From NCBI GenBank assembly GCA_016783105.1, contig JADHXF010000083.1:1-5558 (forward strand): DNA of 5,558 nucleotides, read 5' to 3'. The translations under genes were made by a program, and so were the position numbers. This document shows positions 1 through 5,558 of this stretch, one piece after another (positions within the stretch are counted from its first letter, which is position 1; the number at the start of each line of letters is the position of its first letter). Below the pieces are notes generated by a model. It did no database searches. It was not told where the DNA came from and saw nothing but the letters and a program-made list of their open reading frames with translations. The DNA is from Dehalococcoidales bacterium. GTDB taxonomy: Bacteria > Chloroflexota > Dehalococcoidia > Dehalococcoidales > RBG-16-60-22.

Positions 1-40
1 CATCATCAACCACCAGAATTGTCGCTTGTTTCGAAGACAT
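1..40 (-). CDS. Receiver-domain protein, N-terminal fragment (runs off left edge)
   Basis: Only the first 13 codons are in the window. They read MSSKQATILVVDD, the typical first strand and acidic pair of a CheY-like receiver domain (the two Asp that help bind Mg2+). The start is the ATG at 40-38, preceded by a strong Shine-Dalgarno sequence (GGAGGGAG at 50-43) at good spacing. A sigma70-like promoter lies further upstream. The rest of the protein is outside the window, so it could be a single-domain regulator, a regulator with an output domain, or a hybrid kinase that starts with a receiver. The family call is good; the exact product cannot be given. Confidence 0.75.
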   Translation of the reverse strand, partial: MSSKQATILVVDD

Positions 41-66
41 TGCTCCCTCCTTACTGGCTATTGTAG

Positions 67-97
67 TATCTTTAGTTCTCTTAAAGTTATCTTTAGT
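67..97. repeat. 10-bp direct repeat, 21-bp period, in the receiver gene leader
   Basis: TATCTTTAGT occurs exactly at 67-76 and again at 88-97. The 21-base period is about two helical turns, so both copies face the same side of the DNA. The pair lies just downstream of the predicted transcription start of the left-edge receiver gene, where a bound dimeric regulator could block or modulate transcription. The repeat is certain; the operator role is inferred. Confidence 0.5.
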
Positions 98-104
98 GTA
101 ACAT

Positions 105-133
105 ATACTATCCTAATGGATACATTTTGTCAA
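105..133 (-). promoter_or_regulatory. Sigma70-like promoter for the left-edge receiver gene
   Basis: On the minus strand a perfect -35 box TTGACA (133-128) is followed after 17 bases by TAGTAT (110-105), which matches four of six bases of the -10 consensus. Transcription would begin near position 98 and give a leader of roughly 58 bases before the ATG at 40. This is a sequence match only. Confidence 0.55.
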
Positions 134-349
134 TGGGTACTATGTAGAAATAGAAAGAAGTTGCGATGTACTGAGAAGAAATCTGCGTCCGCTATCTGTA
201 CAACGCCTATACAGGGACAATCTGCTAGAACGTGCCTCTCCTAACATTGCGTCTGATGACGGAGGTTCGACCAAGTTCAAGAATCCATCCTCGCTACGCT
301 AGGGCAAATCGACAGCAAGGGTCAAGGGATACAAGTCGTCTCACCGTTC
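134..349 (+). other. Region before the NUDIX gene: no start found, possible degraded 5' end
   Basis: The NUDIX frame stays open upstream of its first ATG, back to a TGA at 257-259. The 30 extra codons (260-349) read like protein (for example QESILATLGQID) but contain no ATG, GTG or TTG. A Shine-Dalgarno-like GGAGG sits at 261-265 with no usable start behind it. A second frame is open from 117 to a TAG at 300-302 and also has protein-like stretches (SVQRLYRDNLLERASPNI), again without a normal start codon. Together this suggests that the gene was once longer and has lost its 5' end through a frameshift or truncation, or that there is a sequence error here. No convincing plus-strand promoter was seen. 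Confidence 0.35.
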
Positions 350-958
350 ATGACGGCAAAAGCGATAGGTAGAATTCTTGGAGAATTCCCTGGGGTAGTT
401 CTTCATACGTTCTGGGATAACATGGTGATTGGCAATGATGGTCGTTTAGTTGGTCAAAGCTTCGACGCTGGAGATTACGCATGTGGAGGTGGAGTACGGG
501 TGCACTTCTCAGATGATATTTCCTTGAGACCATTATTGCAGGAAGGACACCCTACGATAGCCATCTACAAGGTCGGTGCGATCATTGTGAGGGATGGCCA
601 CATTCTTGTCGTCAGAAAGGATGTTCCAGACCGACATGAATACATTCTCCCTGGTGGAAAGGCTAAGACATCGGAGGAGCCGTTCGAAACACTACGGCGT
701 GAGCTACAGGAAGAATTAGACGTTGAGCTAGTTAACGCACGATGGTTTGGACGCTTTCAAGAAGATGCGACATTTGAAAATGTTCCACTTCTCATGGACG
801 TGTATATTTTGAATATCAAGGGTGATCCGAGTCCACACGCCGAAATTCAGGGGTGTTCGTGGATTGACTGTGATTATCACAAGCGTGGAATCCTATTAGG
901 GAAGACCTTGGAGCGGCAAATCATACCGGAACTCGCGAAGAGGGGTATCATATCGTAA
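350..958 (+). CDS. NUDIX hydrolase domain protein, possibly 5'-truncated
   Basis: The 202-residue product carries a NUDIX box at residues 103-125. It fits the G-x5-E-x7-R-E-U-x-E-E-x-G-U pattern with G103, E109, R117, E118, E121 and E122; the usual final Gly is Asp124. NUDIX enzymes use these acidic residues to bind Mg2+ and cleave nucleoside diphosphates linked to another group. The domain runs from about residue 70 (AIYKVGAIIV) to the C-terminus and the substrate cannot be predicted. Residues 1-65 (containing GVVLHTFWDNMVIG and a glycine-rich GGG) are an N-terminal part I do not recognise. No signal peptide or membrane segment is visible. The ATG at 350 has no Shine-Dalgarno sequence and the frame continues upstream, so the true start is uncertain. 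The gene ends with tandem TAA TAA stops. Its base composition is more AT-rich than the genes to the right, which may reflect transfer. Confidence 0.8.
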   Translation: MTAKAIGRILGEFPGVVLHTFWDNMVIGNDGRLVGQSFDAGDYACGGGVRVHFSDDISLRPLLQEGHPTIAIYKVGAIIVRDGHILVVRKDVPDRHEYILPGGKAKTSEEPFETLRRELQEELDVELVNARWFGRFQEDATFENVPLLMDVYILNIKGDPSPHAEIQGCSWIDCDYHKRGILLGKTLERQIIPELAKRGIIS

Positions 959-1012
959 TAAGTAGTAGAGGATAGCAGTTGTGTTGCATTGTGTTGTGCG
1001 AGAAATACATAG

Positions 1013-1044
1013 GTGAGGTGCCTCGTACGGCATGTACGGCTCAC
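1013..1044. repeat. Imperfect inverted repeat with tandem GTACGG
   Basis: GTGA (1013-1016) pairs with TCAC (1041-1044), GCC (1020-1022) with GGC (1038-1040), and GTAC (1025-1028) with GTAC (1034-1037) around a 5-base loop, with unpaired bases only on the 5' side. GTACGG is also repeated directly at 1025-1030 and 1034-1039. No T-run follows, so it is not a standard terminator. Its role is unknown. Confidence 0.35.
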
Positions 1045-1189
1045 TTCATTCGCTCAAATTTCAGCTACCTCGAAAATTTGTACACGCTGGGGATGACCTG
1101 CCCCCCGCAAAGGAGTCCAGTTATAATATCATAAAAGGGAGGGGCTAAATAGTCAGAAATATGTATTTAGGCAAACTCAGCTATGTATT

Positions 1190-1213
1190 CAGGGAGAGTT
1201 CGACTCTGCCCTG
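1190..1213. repeat. Strong 9-bp hairpin with one bulged G
   Basis: CAGGGAGAG (1190-1198) pairs with CTCT-G-CCCTG (1204-1213) around the loop TTCGA, leaving G1208 bulged. There is no T-run on either side, so it is not an ordinary intrinsic terminator. The TTCGA loop resembles a tRNA T-loop, but the rest of a tRNA is missing. It could be part of a small RNA or a leftover of a mobile element; nothing in the sequence decides this. Confidence 0.45.
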
Positions 1214-1421
1214 TCTCCCCGTCCAATAAGTCGGTATTTTCCGAAACCACACATTTCGTCAAATTGTGCAATTAATATTCCTGAGATAGCACATAGAAAG
1301 TGGAAGAGCATTAAAAATTTTGGCAAGCAGTATTATGAAAACCGGAGGAGTGAAGTTATATATGGCTGGCTTTACTGAGGTCAGCTTCTCACAGCCGGTT
1401 GACTGCTCGCTGGATTAGAAA

Positions 1422-1814
1422 TCAGCTCTTTCTGAGAAGGTTTTCCACCCGTCTCAGCAACTCGTCTGGGCTTATGGGTTTGTCAGCGTAATCCTCGGCC
1501 TCAAGGCCAAAACCAGCGCTGGTGGGAATGTTGGTCTCTTTCCCTTTCTCGGAGAAACTGGTCATGATTAATATCGGTATGCCGGAAAGTTCCGGGTCCT
1601 TTTTAAGCTGTTCACAGGTGCTGAAACCATCCTGCATGGGCATGATGATATCAAGAATAATGAGGTCAGGCTTTATTTCTTTGGCTTTTCGGTAACCTTC
1701 TTCTCCATCAGAGGCGGAACTTACCTGATACTTCCTGCTCTCCAGCACTGCCCGGGTTGCTTTTACATATACCGAGTCATCATCGACTATTAAAATTTTG
1801 GCTTCCTTGTTCAA
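1422..1814 (-). CDS. Single-domain response regulator (CheY-like receiver)
   Basis: The 130-residue product is one complete receiver domain with no output domain. It shows the acidic pair D11/D12 (ILIVDDD), phospho-acceptor D55 (LIILD, followed by MP), T85 and the conserved lysine K112 in DKP, so it should be phosphorylatable. The stretch between T85 and K112 is 27 residues, about five longer than in CheY, and the partner kinase's receiver has the same length there. The start is TTG at 1814: an AGGAGG at 1827-1822 lies 7 bases upstream, and no ATG fits the frame. This ribosome binding site abuts and partly overlaps the TGA of the kinase gene, so the two are almost certainly co-transcribed and translationally coupled. 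The likely role is phosphate acceptor from the kinase, signalling by protein contact. Stop is TGA at 1424-1422. Confidence 0.92.
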   Translation of the reverse strand: MNKEAKILIVDDDSVYVKATRAVLESRKYQVSSASDGEEGYRKAKEIKPDLIILDIIMPMQDGFSTCEQLKKDPELSGIPILIMTSFSEKGKETNIPTSAGFGLEAEDYADKPISPDELLRRVENLLRKS

Positions 1815-1827
1815 TCTGTTTCCTCCT
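1815..1827 (-). promoter_or_regulatory. Ribosome binding site that decides the TTG start of the response regulator
   Basis: On the minus strand AGGAGG (1827-1822) is followed by 7 bases and then TTG (1814-1812). Its first A is the last base of the kinase stop codon TGA (1829-1827). The ATG at 1830-1828 is in another frame and cannot start the regulator. Confidence 0.8.
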
Positions 1828-3413
1828 CATGTTGTTTTTTGCTTGCGGTTGCTCTGCAATATTTTCTCTACCCTCTGTAAAAGCACGGGCGGGGAAACCG
1901 GCTTTTCCAGATAATCATCTATGGGAAGGGGGCAGCTGGTTTCCAGCTCGTAGCGCTGCCGGCTGTTGCCTTCCTTTACCGCGCTCAGTATGATGACTGA
2001 TATTTTTTTGCCCTGGATATTTTTACGCTTGCTGAGTTTTTTCAGGACTTCAAACCCGTCCATCACCGGCATCAGCATATCCAGTACAAGTATATCCGGT
2101 ATTATTCCCGCCAGTTTATCCAGCGCTTCCTGCCCATTCCGGGCGGATAGTACTGTATAGCCGCGTGATTCCAGCAACAGGGAAGTCACCTTAAGCATCT
2201 GAGGGTCATCATCAACCACCATGATGACGGCTTTTTCCTTCGCTCCCGGCTCTCCCTCATCGACCTTCTCCCGGGCCACCTTTTGCAGTGAGAAACTGAC
2301 CTTGGTTCCCAGGCCGGTTTTTTGGTCCGGGCTTTCTGCCCAGATGCGTCCGCCATGGGCTTCGATAATTTTCTTGCTCACTGACAGCCCGATACCGGCA
2401 CCGCTGGCCTCTTCTGCCATCATCCCCCGGTAGAAGTCGTCGAATATTCGGGGAAGCTCATCGGGCGGAATACCGATTCCCGTATCCGTTACCGATATCG
2501 TGATGGTATCTTCCTTCTCCTGCGCGGCAACGCTCACCGTTCCATGGATGGGGGTGAATTTGACGGAATTGCTTAGCAGATTGGTCAGCACCTGGCGCAG
2601 ACGGGTGGGGTGACCAAAGATGGTGGGGAGGTCATGAGCAGTATGATTTTCCAGCGCTACCTTTTTCTGCAGGGCCATTCCCTGGACATCGCCCAGTGAG
2701 CTTTCAATGACTTCGGACAGGAGTATATTTTTGAAATCAATCTCGCTGATTTCAATGTGGGAGATATCCAGGATATTATCGATCATATTAAGCAAGTCGT
2801 TGATACGCTGCTTGCTTCCTACAAGGAGTTCTTCCTGCTGGCTATTGATTTTTCCCACAAAGCCGCCTAGCACCACATCCAGCGAGCTTATCACCGTCGC
2901 CAGAGGGGCCCGCAGGTCATGGGAAGTGACTGATAAAACGTGTGCCAGCGTCTTGGTGGCATGAGAGAGCCGGTCGGACACGAGGTTTACCAGTTCGTGC
3001 ATAACGTAGCGACACATCGCTACATCCTGGTCACACAGCGACTGGAATTTGCCCCCATCTAGGGCAATAAGCCTGGTATCCTCGGTAGCAATGGCTGACA
3101 TGGTATAGGCGGTCTTTTCCGGGAATAAGGCCGGCCAACCGAACACCTGACCTGGCGTGATGACGTCAATGGTGGCCTGCTTTCTGGTCCGCGTTCCCAG
3201 GCGTATCTCCATCTCCAGGGATACTTTACCTTTTTCTACAATGTAGAGATAATTAGCGCCATCGCCAGCGCGGTAAACGCGGTCGCCGATGCTGAACGGC
3301 AATTCCTGGACTAGTACGGCGAGATTGTCTATCTGCTGGTCGGATAGCTTCCAAAAAAGCTGAGATTGCTTGAGAATGCCTCTGATTTTTTCCCCAGTTT
3401 GTCTATCCTTCAT
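1827..3413 (-). CDS. Soluble hybrid histidine kinase with N-terminal cNMP-binding-like domain
   Basis: The product is 528 residues without membrane segments, so it should sense in the cytoplasm. Domains in order: a cyclic-nucleotide-binding-like beta barrel (about 16-130, with IGDRVYRAGDGANYLYIVEKG); a HisKA dimerisation domain with phospho-acceptor H165 in SHDLRAPL; a HATPase domain with N-box N278/N282, G1 box DTGIGIP from D310 and G2 box GAGIGL (338-343); and a C-terminal receiver (about 395-520) with D401/D402, phospho-acceptor D445, S477 and K504. All kinase and receiver catalytic residues are present. The barrel's phosphate-binding cassette is atypical: FGW-PAL at 91-96 replaces the FGE-xAL of CRP, and the Arg that holds the cyclic phosphate is absent, so the ligand may not be cAMP. 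No HPt domain is present, so the internal receiver may gate the kinase or act as a phosphate sink. The start ATG at 3413-3411 has only a weak GAGG (3430-3427). It is first in an operon with the response regulator. Confidence 0.93.
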   Translation of the reverse strand: MKDRQTGEKIRGILKQSQLFWKLSDQQIDNLAVLVQELPFSIGDRVYRAGDGANYLYIVEKGKVSLEMEIRLGTRTRKQATIDVITPGQVFGWPALFPEKTAYTMSAIATEDTRLIALDGGKFQSLCDQDVAMCRYVMHELVNLVSDRLSHATKTLAHVLSVTSHDLRAPLATVISSLDVVLGGFVGKINSQQEELLVGSKQRINDLLNMIDNILDISHIEISEIDFKNILLSEVIESSLGDVQGMALQKKVALENHTAHDLPTIFGHPTRLRQVLTNLLSNSVKFTPIHGTVSVAAQEKEDTITISVTDTGIGIPPDELPRIFDDFYRGMMAEEASGAGIGLSVSKKIIEAHGGRIWAESPDQKTGLGTKVSFSLQKVAREKVDEGEPGAKEKAVIMVVDDDPQMLKVTSLLLESRGYTVLSARNGQEALDKLAGIIPDILVLDMLMPVMDGFEVLKKLSKRKNIQGKKISVIILSAVKEGNSRQRYELETSCPLPIDDYLEKPVSPPVLLQRVEKILQSNRKQKTT

Positions 3414-3437
3414 TCGCTTTTATTAGCCTCATTAGAT

Positions 3438-3466
3438 ATATTAATCTTAACTCGCTAGGCCGTCAA
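3438..3466 (-). promoter_or_regulatory. Candidate sigma70 promoter for the kinase-regulator operon
   Basis: On the minus strand TTGACG (3466-3461, five of six -35 matches) is followed after 17 bases by TAATAT (3443-3438, four of six -10 matches). Transcription would start near 3431, giving a very short leader that still contains the GAGG before the kinase ATG. This is a motif match only. Confidence 0.5.
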
Positions 3467-3477
3467 GGCAGAGGAAA

Positions 3478-3507
3478 CTGAACCACCACGATGACCTGTG
3501 CTATACT
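3478..3507 (+). promoter_or_regulatory. Candidate extended -10 promoter for the reductase gene
   Basis: TATACT (3502-3507) matches five of six -10 bases and is preceded by TGC, giving the extended -10 form TGnTATACT (3499-3507). Only a weak -35-like CTGAAC (3478-3483) lies 18 bases upstream, which is usual for extended -10 promoters. The start would be near 3514 and the leader about 50 bases. It lies about 10 bases from the -35 box of the divergent kinase promoter, so one bound protein could affect both. Confidence 0.5.
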
Positions 3508-3550
3508 ATTAAGCGGTTTTGAGCGATTCGTAGCTATTTATTGCGGTAAA

Positions 3551-3555
3551 GGAGA
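3551..3555 (+). promoter_or_regulatory. Ribosome binding site of the reductase gene
   Basis: AAAGGAGA (3548-3555) places GGAGA ten bases before the ATG at 3566. It supports this start and therefore supports including the receiver-like N-terminal domain in the protein. Confidence 0.75.
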
Positions 3556-3565
3556 AGTACTCAGG

Positions 3566-5558
3566 ATGCCGACAAGTTCCGAAGTGGAAAAAATTCTGGT
3601 TGTCAGTAGCCAAAATGAGCTGGCAGAATTGGCGCAGCAGGCTATGGGAACATCCTTTGAGGTGATCTGGGCGCAGGACCAGCAGGAAGGGCTGGAGAAG
3701 GCGCGAAAGGAATTCCCGGAAGTAATCATTCTGGGCCATCTGGAACCTCAAGGTACCACTTTTAACCTGCACCGCCGGCTGCGGGAGGGCTGGATAACCA
3801 GAAACATTCCGCTTCTGGTGGTGGATATTGACACTGCCGACAGGTCCAGAAGGGCGCTGACCATGGAAGAGGGCCTGCAGATGGAGGCGGACCAATACAT
3901 TTCCCTCGTCGGTGAGGACGGGCAGGCGCTTTCCCGGCTGGCGGAGCCGATTATCAGATTGAGGGAACGGGTGGGGAAACACCTGAAAGAGCGGCTAAAC
4001 ACGTTTAAAGAGGCCGTACTGGACCCGGACATTTTCTGTGTTACCTGGGAACAGGTAGCTGGCAGGGGCGCTTTCGAAATGCAGCAGGAAGAAATCATAG
4101 AGAATGCGATGAAGGCAGCCCGGAGGAAAAAGGTGCATGCGGTGAGCGTCACCGATAATCCGGGCGGCAATCCCGCCATCTCAACGGAGATGCTGTGTAC
4201 CGAGATAAAAAAGCTTGGCATTGAGCCGCTGGTGCACCTTGCCTTCCGGGACAAAAACCGAAACGAATGCGAGAGCCTTCTCTTTGGGCTGGCGGCACTC
4301 GGGGTGAGGAATATCCTGATGCTGACCGGGGACTATCCCTCCCGTGCCGGATTCAAGGGGCAGCCCAAGCCGGTGTTTGACCTGGACTCGGTGCAGGGGC
4401 TGCAGCTTGTCGACCTGATGAACCGCGGCATTGATTACGAGATGGCCGGCCGCCGGGTAACACTGGCTCCTACTGACTTCTTTGCCGGGGCCTGTATCTC
4501 TCCTTTCAAACAGCATGAGTCAGAACTGATGGGCCAGTACTACAAGCTGCGGAAGAAAATAGAGGCAGGGGCACAGTTCATTATCACCCAGCTCGGCTAT
4601 GATATGAGAAAATTCCACGAGATTCTTATGTGGCTGAAGTCCAGTGGAAATAACGTCCCGGTGCTGGCCAACATTTACGTGCTGCCTTATGGGGCGGGCA
4701 AAGTCATGCACGCGAACCAGATTCCGGGAGCGGTGGTCACCGATAAGCTCCTCCAGGATATTGACGCGGAGCGGAAGGCGGAGGACAAAGGAAGAGAGGC
4801 CAGATATTTGCGCGCGGCCAAAATGTATGCCGTGGCCAAAGGTATGGGTTTCGCCGGGGCGCACATAGGCGGGCACGGTTTAGCCTACGAGACGCTTGAA
4901 TACATCATCGAAAAAGGGGAGGAACTGGGCGGTCAATGGCGGGAGTTCATCCCCGAGTTTGACTATCCCCAGAAGAGCGGATTTTATCTTTTCAAGAAGG
5001 ATGAAAAGACCGGATTGAATACCAGGGAAGAAGCACCGCGCCAGGAAAAGCCTTCCCGGCCCGGCATTGTGCTACTCTCCCGAATCGCCCACTCTCTGAT
5101 ATTTGAGCCCAAGAGCCCGCTGTTCAAGTGTCTTAAGCCGATGGCCAGGCTGATTGATCGTTCGCCGCGGTTGAAACCGGCTTTCACCTATCTTGAGCAC
5201 CTAGGCAAAGTCATTCTGTTCAACTGTATGAATTGTGGCGACTGCGCCCTATTTGACGTCGGCTATCTGTGTCCGGTATCTCAGTGCCCTAAAAACCAGA
5301 GGAACGGCCCCTGTGGCGGCAGCTACAACGGATGGTGTGAGGTTTATCCAAACGAGCGTCTGTGCATCTGGGTCAAGGCATACCGGAGGTTGAAAGCAAT
5401 GGGAAAGGAAGAGGAGATTGGGGGAAATATGGTGCCTCCCTGCAACTGGGAGCTGTGGGAAACTTCTTCCTGGCTTAACTTCTATATGGGAAGGGACCAC
5501 CTGGCGGCCAAGACAGGCATTGCCAGGGAATCATGTCCGGAGAAGGGGCAGGATAAAT
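3566..5558 (+). CDS. Receiver-like / MetF / MetV fusion: methylenetetrahydrofolate reductase (3' end beyond window)
   Basis: The frame is open for 664 codons with no stop before the window ends. Residues about 8-130 look like a receiver domain (KILVVSS, EVIILGHLEP, DQYISL) with all key residues replaced: S14/S15 for the acidic pair, G57 for the phospho-acceptor Asp, L114 for the Lys. About 150-475 is a MetF-type TIM barrel that reduces methylene-THF to methyl-THF: TWE with E162 (likely the catalytic acid), LTGD with D256, FFAGACISPF (305-314) and IITQ with Q342 match known MetF positions. About 500-660 is the MTHFR C-terminal (MetV-type) domain with cysteines at 554, 557, 560, 569, 574, 583, 591 and 600, suited to Zn or Fe-S binding. 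In acetogens such as Moorella, MetF and MetV are separate subunits of a soluble complex; here they are fused. No signal peptide or membrane segment is seen. The likely pathway is the methyl branch of the Wood-Ljungdahl route. The C-terminus is probably nearly complete. Confidence 0.9.
   Translation, partial: MPTSSEVEKILVVSSQNELAELAQQAMGTSFEVIWAQDQQEGLEKARKEFPEVIILGHLEPQGTTFNLHRRLREGWITRNIPLLVVDIDTADRSRRALTMEEGLQMEADQYISLVGEDGQALSRLAEPIIRLRERVGKHLKERLNTFKEAVLDPDIFCVTWEQVAGRGAFEMQQEEIIENAMKAARRKKVHAVSVTDNPGGNPAISTEMLCTEIKKLGIEPLVHLAFRDKNRNECESLLFGLAALGVRNILMLTGDYPSRAGFKGQPKPVFDLDSVQGLQLVDLMNRGIDYEMAGRRVTLAPTDFFAGACISPFKQHESELMGQYYKLRKKIEAGAQFIITQLGYDMRKFHEILMWLKSSGNNVPVLANIYVLPYGAGKVMHANQIPGAVVTDKLLQDIDAERKAEDKGREARYLRAAKMYAVAKGMGFAGAHIGGHGLAYETLEYIIEKGEELGGQWREFIPEFDYPQKSGFYLFKKDEKTGLNTREEAPRQEKPSRPGIVLLSRIAHSLIFEPKSPLFKCLKPMARLIDRSPRLKPAFTYLEHLGKVILFNCMNCGDCALFDVGYLCPVSQCPKNQRNGPCGGSYNGWCEVYPNERLCIWVKAYRRLKAMGKEEEIGGNMVPPCNWELWETSSWLNFYMGRDHLAAKTGIARESCPEKGQDK

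Larger units (their letters stand above)
959..1421. other. 463-base gap with hairpins and possible mobile-element debris
   Basis: No convincing gene is seen on either strand. It holds a branched inverted repeat at 1013-1044, a 7-bp inverted repeat CAAATTT/AAATTTG (1055-1061 and 1074-1080), an insertion-sequence-like end at 1094-1120, a strong hairpin at 1190-1213 and a 6-bp inverted repeat AACCGG/CCGGTT (1340-1345 and 1395-1400). Two tiny plus-strand frames exist: 1161-1229 (22 residues) and 1335-1418 (27 residues). The second has an internal ATG at 1362 preceded by GGAGG with 13-base spacing. Neither resembles a known family. No clear U-tailed terminator was found for the NUDIX gene or for the minus-strand operon. 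Confidence 0.5.

Noticed and set aside
1013..1044. Group II intron domain V
   Set aside because: The GTACGGCTC piece recalls domain V, but the catalytic triad, tetraloop and a partner strand are absent, and there is no reverse transcriptase frame.
1190..1226. Possible tRNA or tmRNA 3' end (TTCGACT loop, later CCA)
   Set aside because: The spacing from the TTCGACT to the CCA does not fit a T-stem plus acceptor arm, the T-stem does not pair in the tRNA register, and no matching acceptor, D-arm or anticodon arm is found upstream.
1161..1229. 22-residue plus-strand reading frame
   Set aside because: It overlaps the strong hairpin at 1190-1213, has a poorly spaced ribosome binding site and no recognisable content.
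1340..1400. Intrinsic terminator of the minus-strand operon
   Set aside because: AACCGG/CCGGTT flank a 49-base interval with only weak internal pairing, and the following minus-strand tract is just TTTTC, too weak to call.
1335..1418. Small 27- or 18-residue plus-strand gene
   Set aside because: A GGAGG precedes the inner ATG, but the spacing is long, the peptide is very short, matches no family I know, and lies in a region of inverted repeats.
2207..2220. 14-base repeat shared with positions 1-14
   Set aside because: Both copies encode the VVDD motif of a receiver domain on the minus strand, so the match reflects protein conservation and not a mobile or regulatory repeat.
1757..2964. Several plus-strand open frames opposite the kinase and regulator
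   Set aside because: They lie antisense to genes with complete catalytic motifs and are low-complexity, Ser- and Pro-rich translations typical of shadow frames.
3509..5500. Minus-strand open frames opposite the reductase, up to 168 codons
   Set aside because: They are antisense to a continuous 664-codon frame with clear MetF and MetV motifs and show no family signature of their own.

Overview
The window looks like a chromosomal piece from an uncultured anaerobic bacterium that uses the Wood-Ljungdahl (reductive acetyl-CoA) type of one-carbon metabolism. The best clue is the right-hand gene, a methylenetetrahydrofolate reductase carrying the cysteine-rich MetV-type C-terminal domain known from acetogens and related anaerobes. 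Together with the style of the two-component proteins, this would fit a Dehalococcoidia-like Chloroflexota member, but that placement is an inference of low to moderate confidence.

Layout. At the left edge (1-40, minus strand) is the start of a receiver-domain protein that runs out of the window, with a good ribosome binding site, a sigma70-like promoter and a 10-bp direct repeat in its leader. A NUDIX hydrolase follows on the plus strand (350-958); its 5' end is doubtful. A gap of about 460 bases (959-1421) has no convincing gene but holds several hairpins and an insertion-sequence-like terminus. The stretch from 1 to about 1350 is visibly more AT-rich than the rest and may be accessory DNA. 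From 3413 down to 1422 (minus strand) lies a tight two-gene operon: a soluble hybrid histidine kinase with an N-terminal cyclic-nucleotide-binding-like domain, and a single-domain response regulator. Divergent from it, across 152 bases that contain candidate promoters for both directions, is a long plus-strand reading frame from 3566 that is still open at 5558.

How the genes may work together. The plus-strand gene fuses an N-terminal receiver-like domain that has lost every phosphorylation residue, a MetF-type TIM barrel and a MetV-type cysteine-rich domain. It sits back to back with a cytosolic sensor kinase and a stand-alone receiver. Four receiver or receiver-like modules therefore lie in 5.5 kb. 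A reasonable hypothesis is that the kinase and regulator sense an internal metabolic signal and act on the reductase, either through the shared promoter region or by protein contact with the degenerate receiver domain. This is inferred from layout and residues only.
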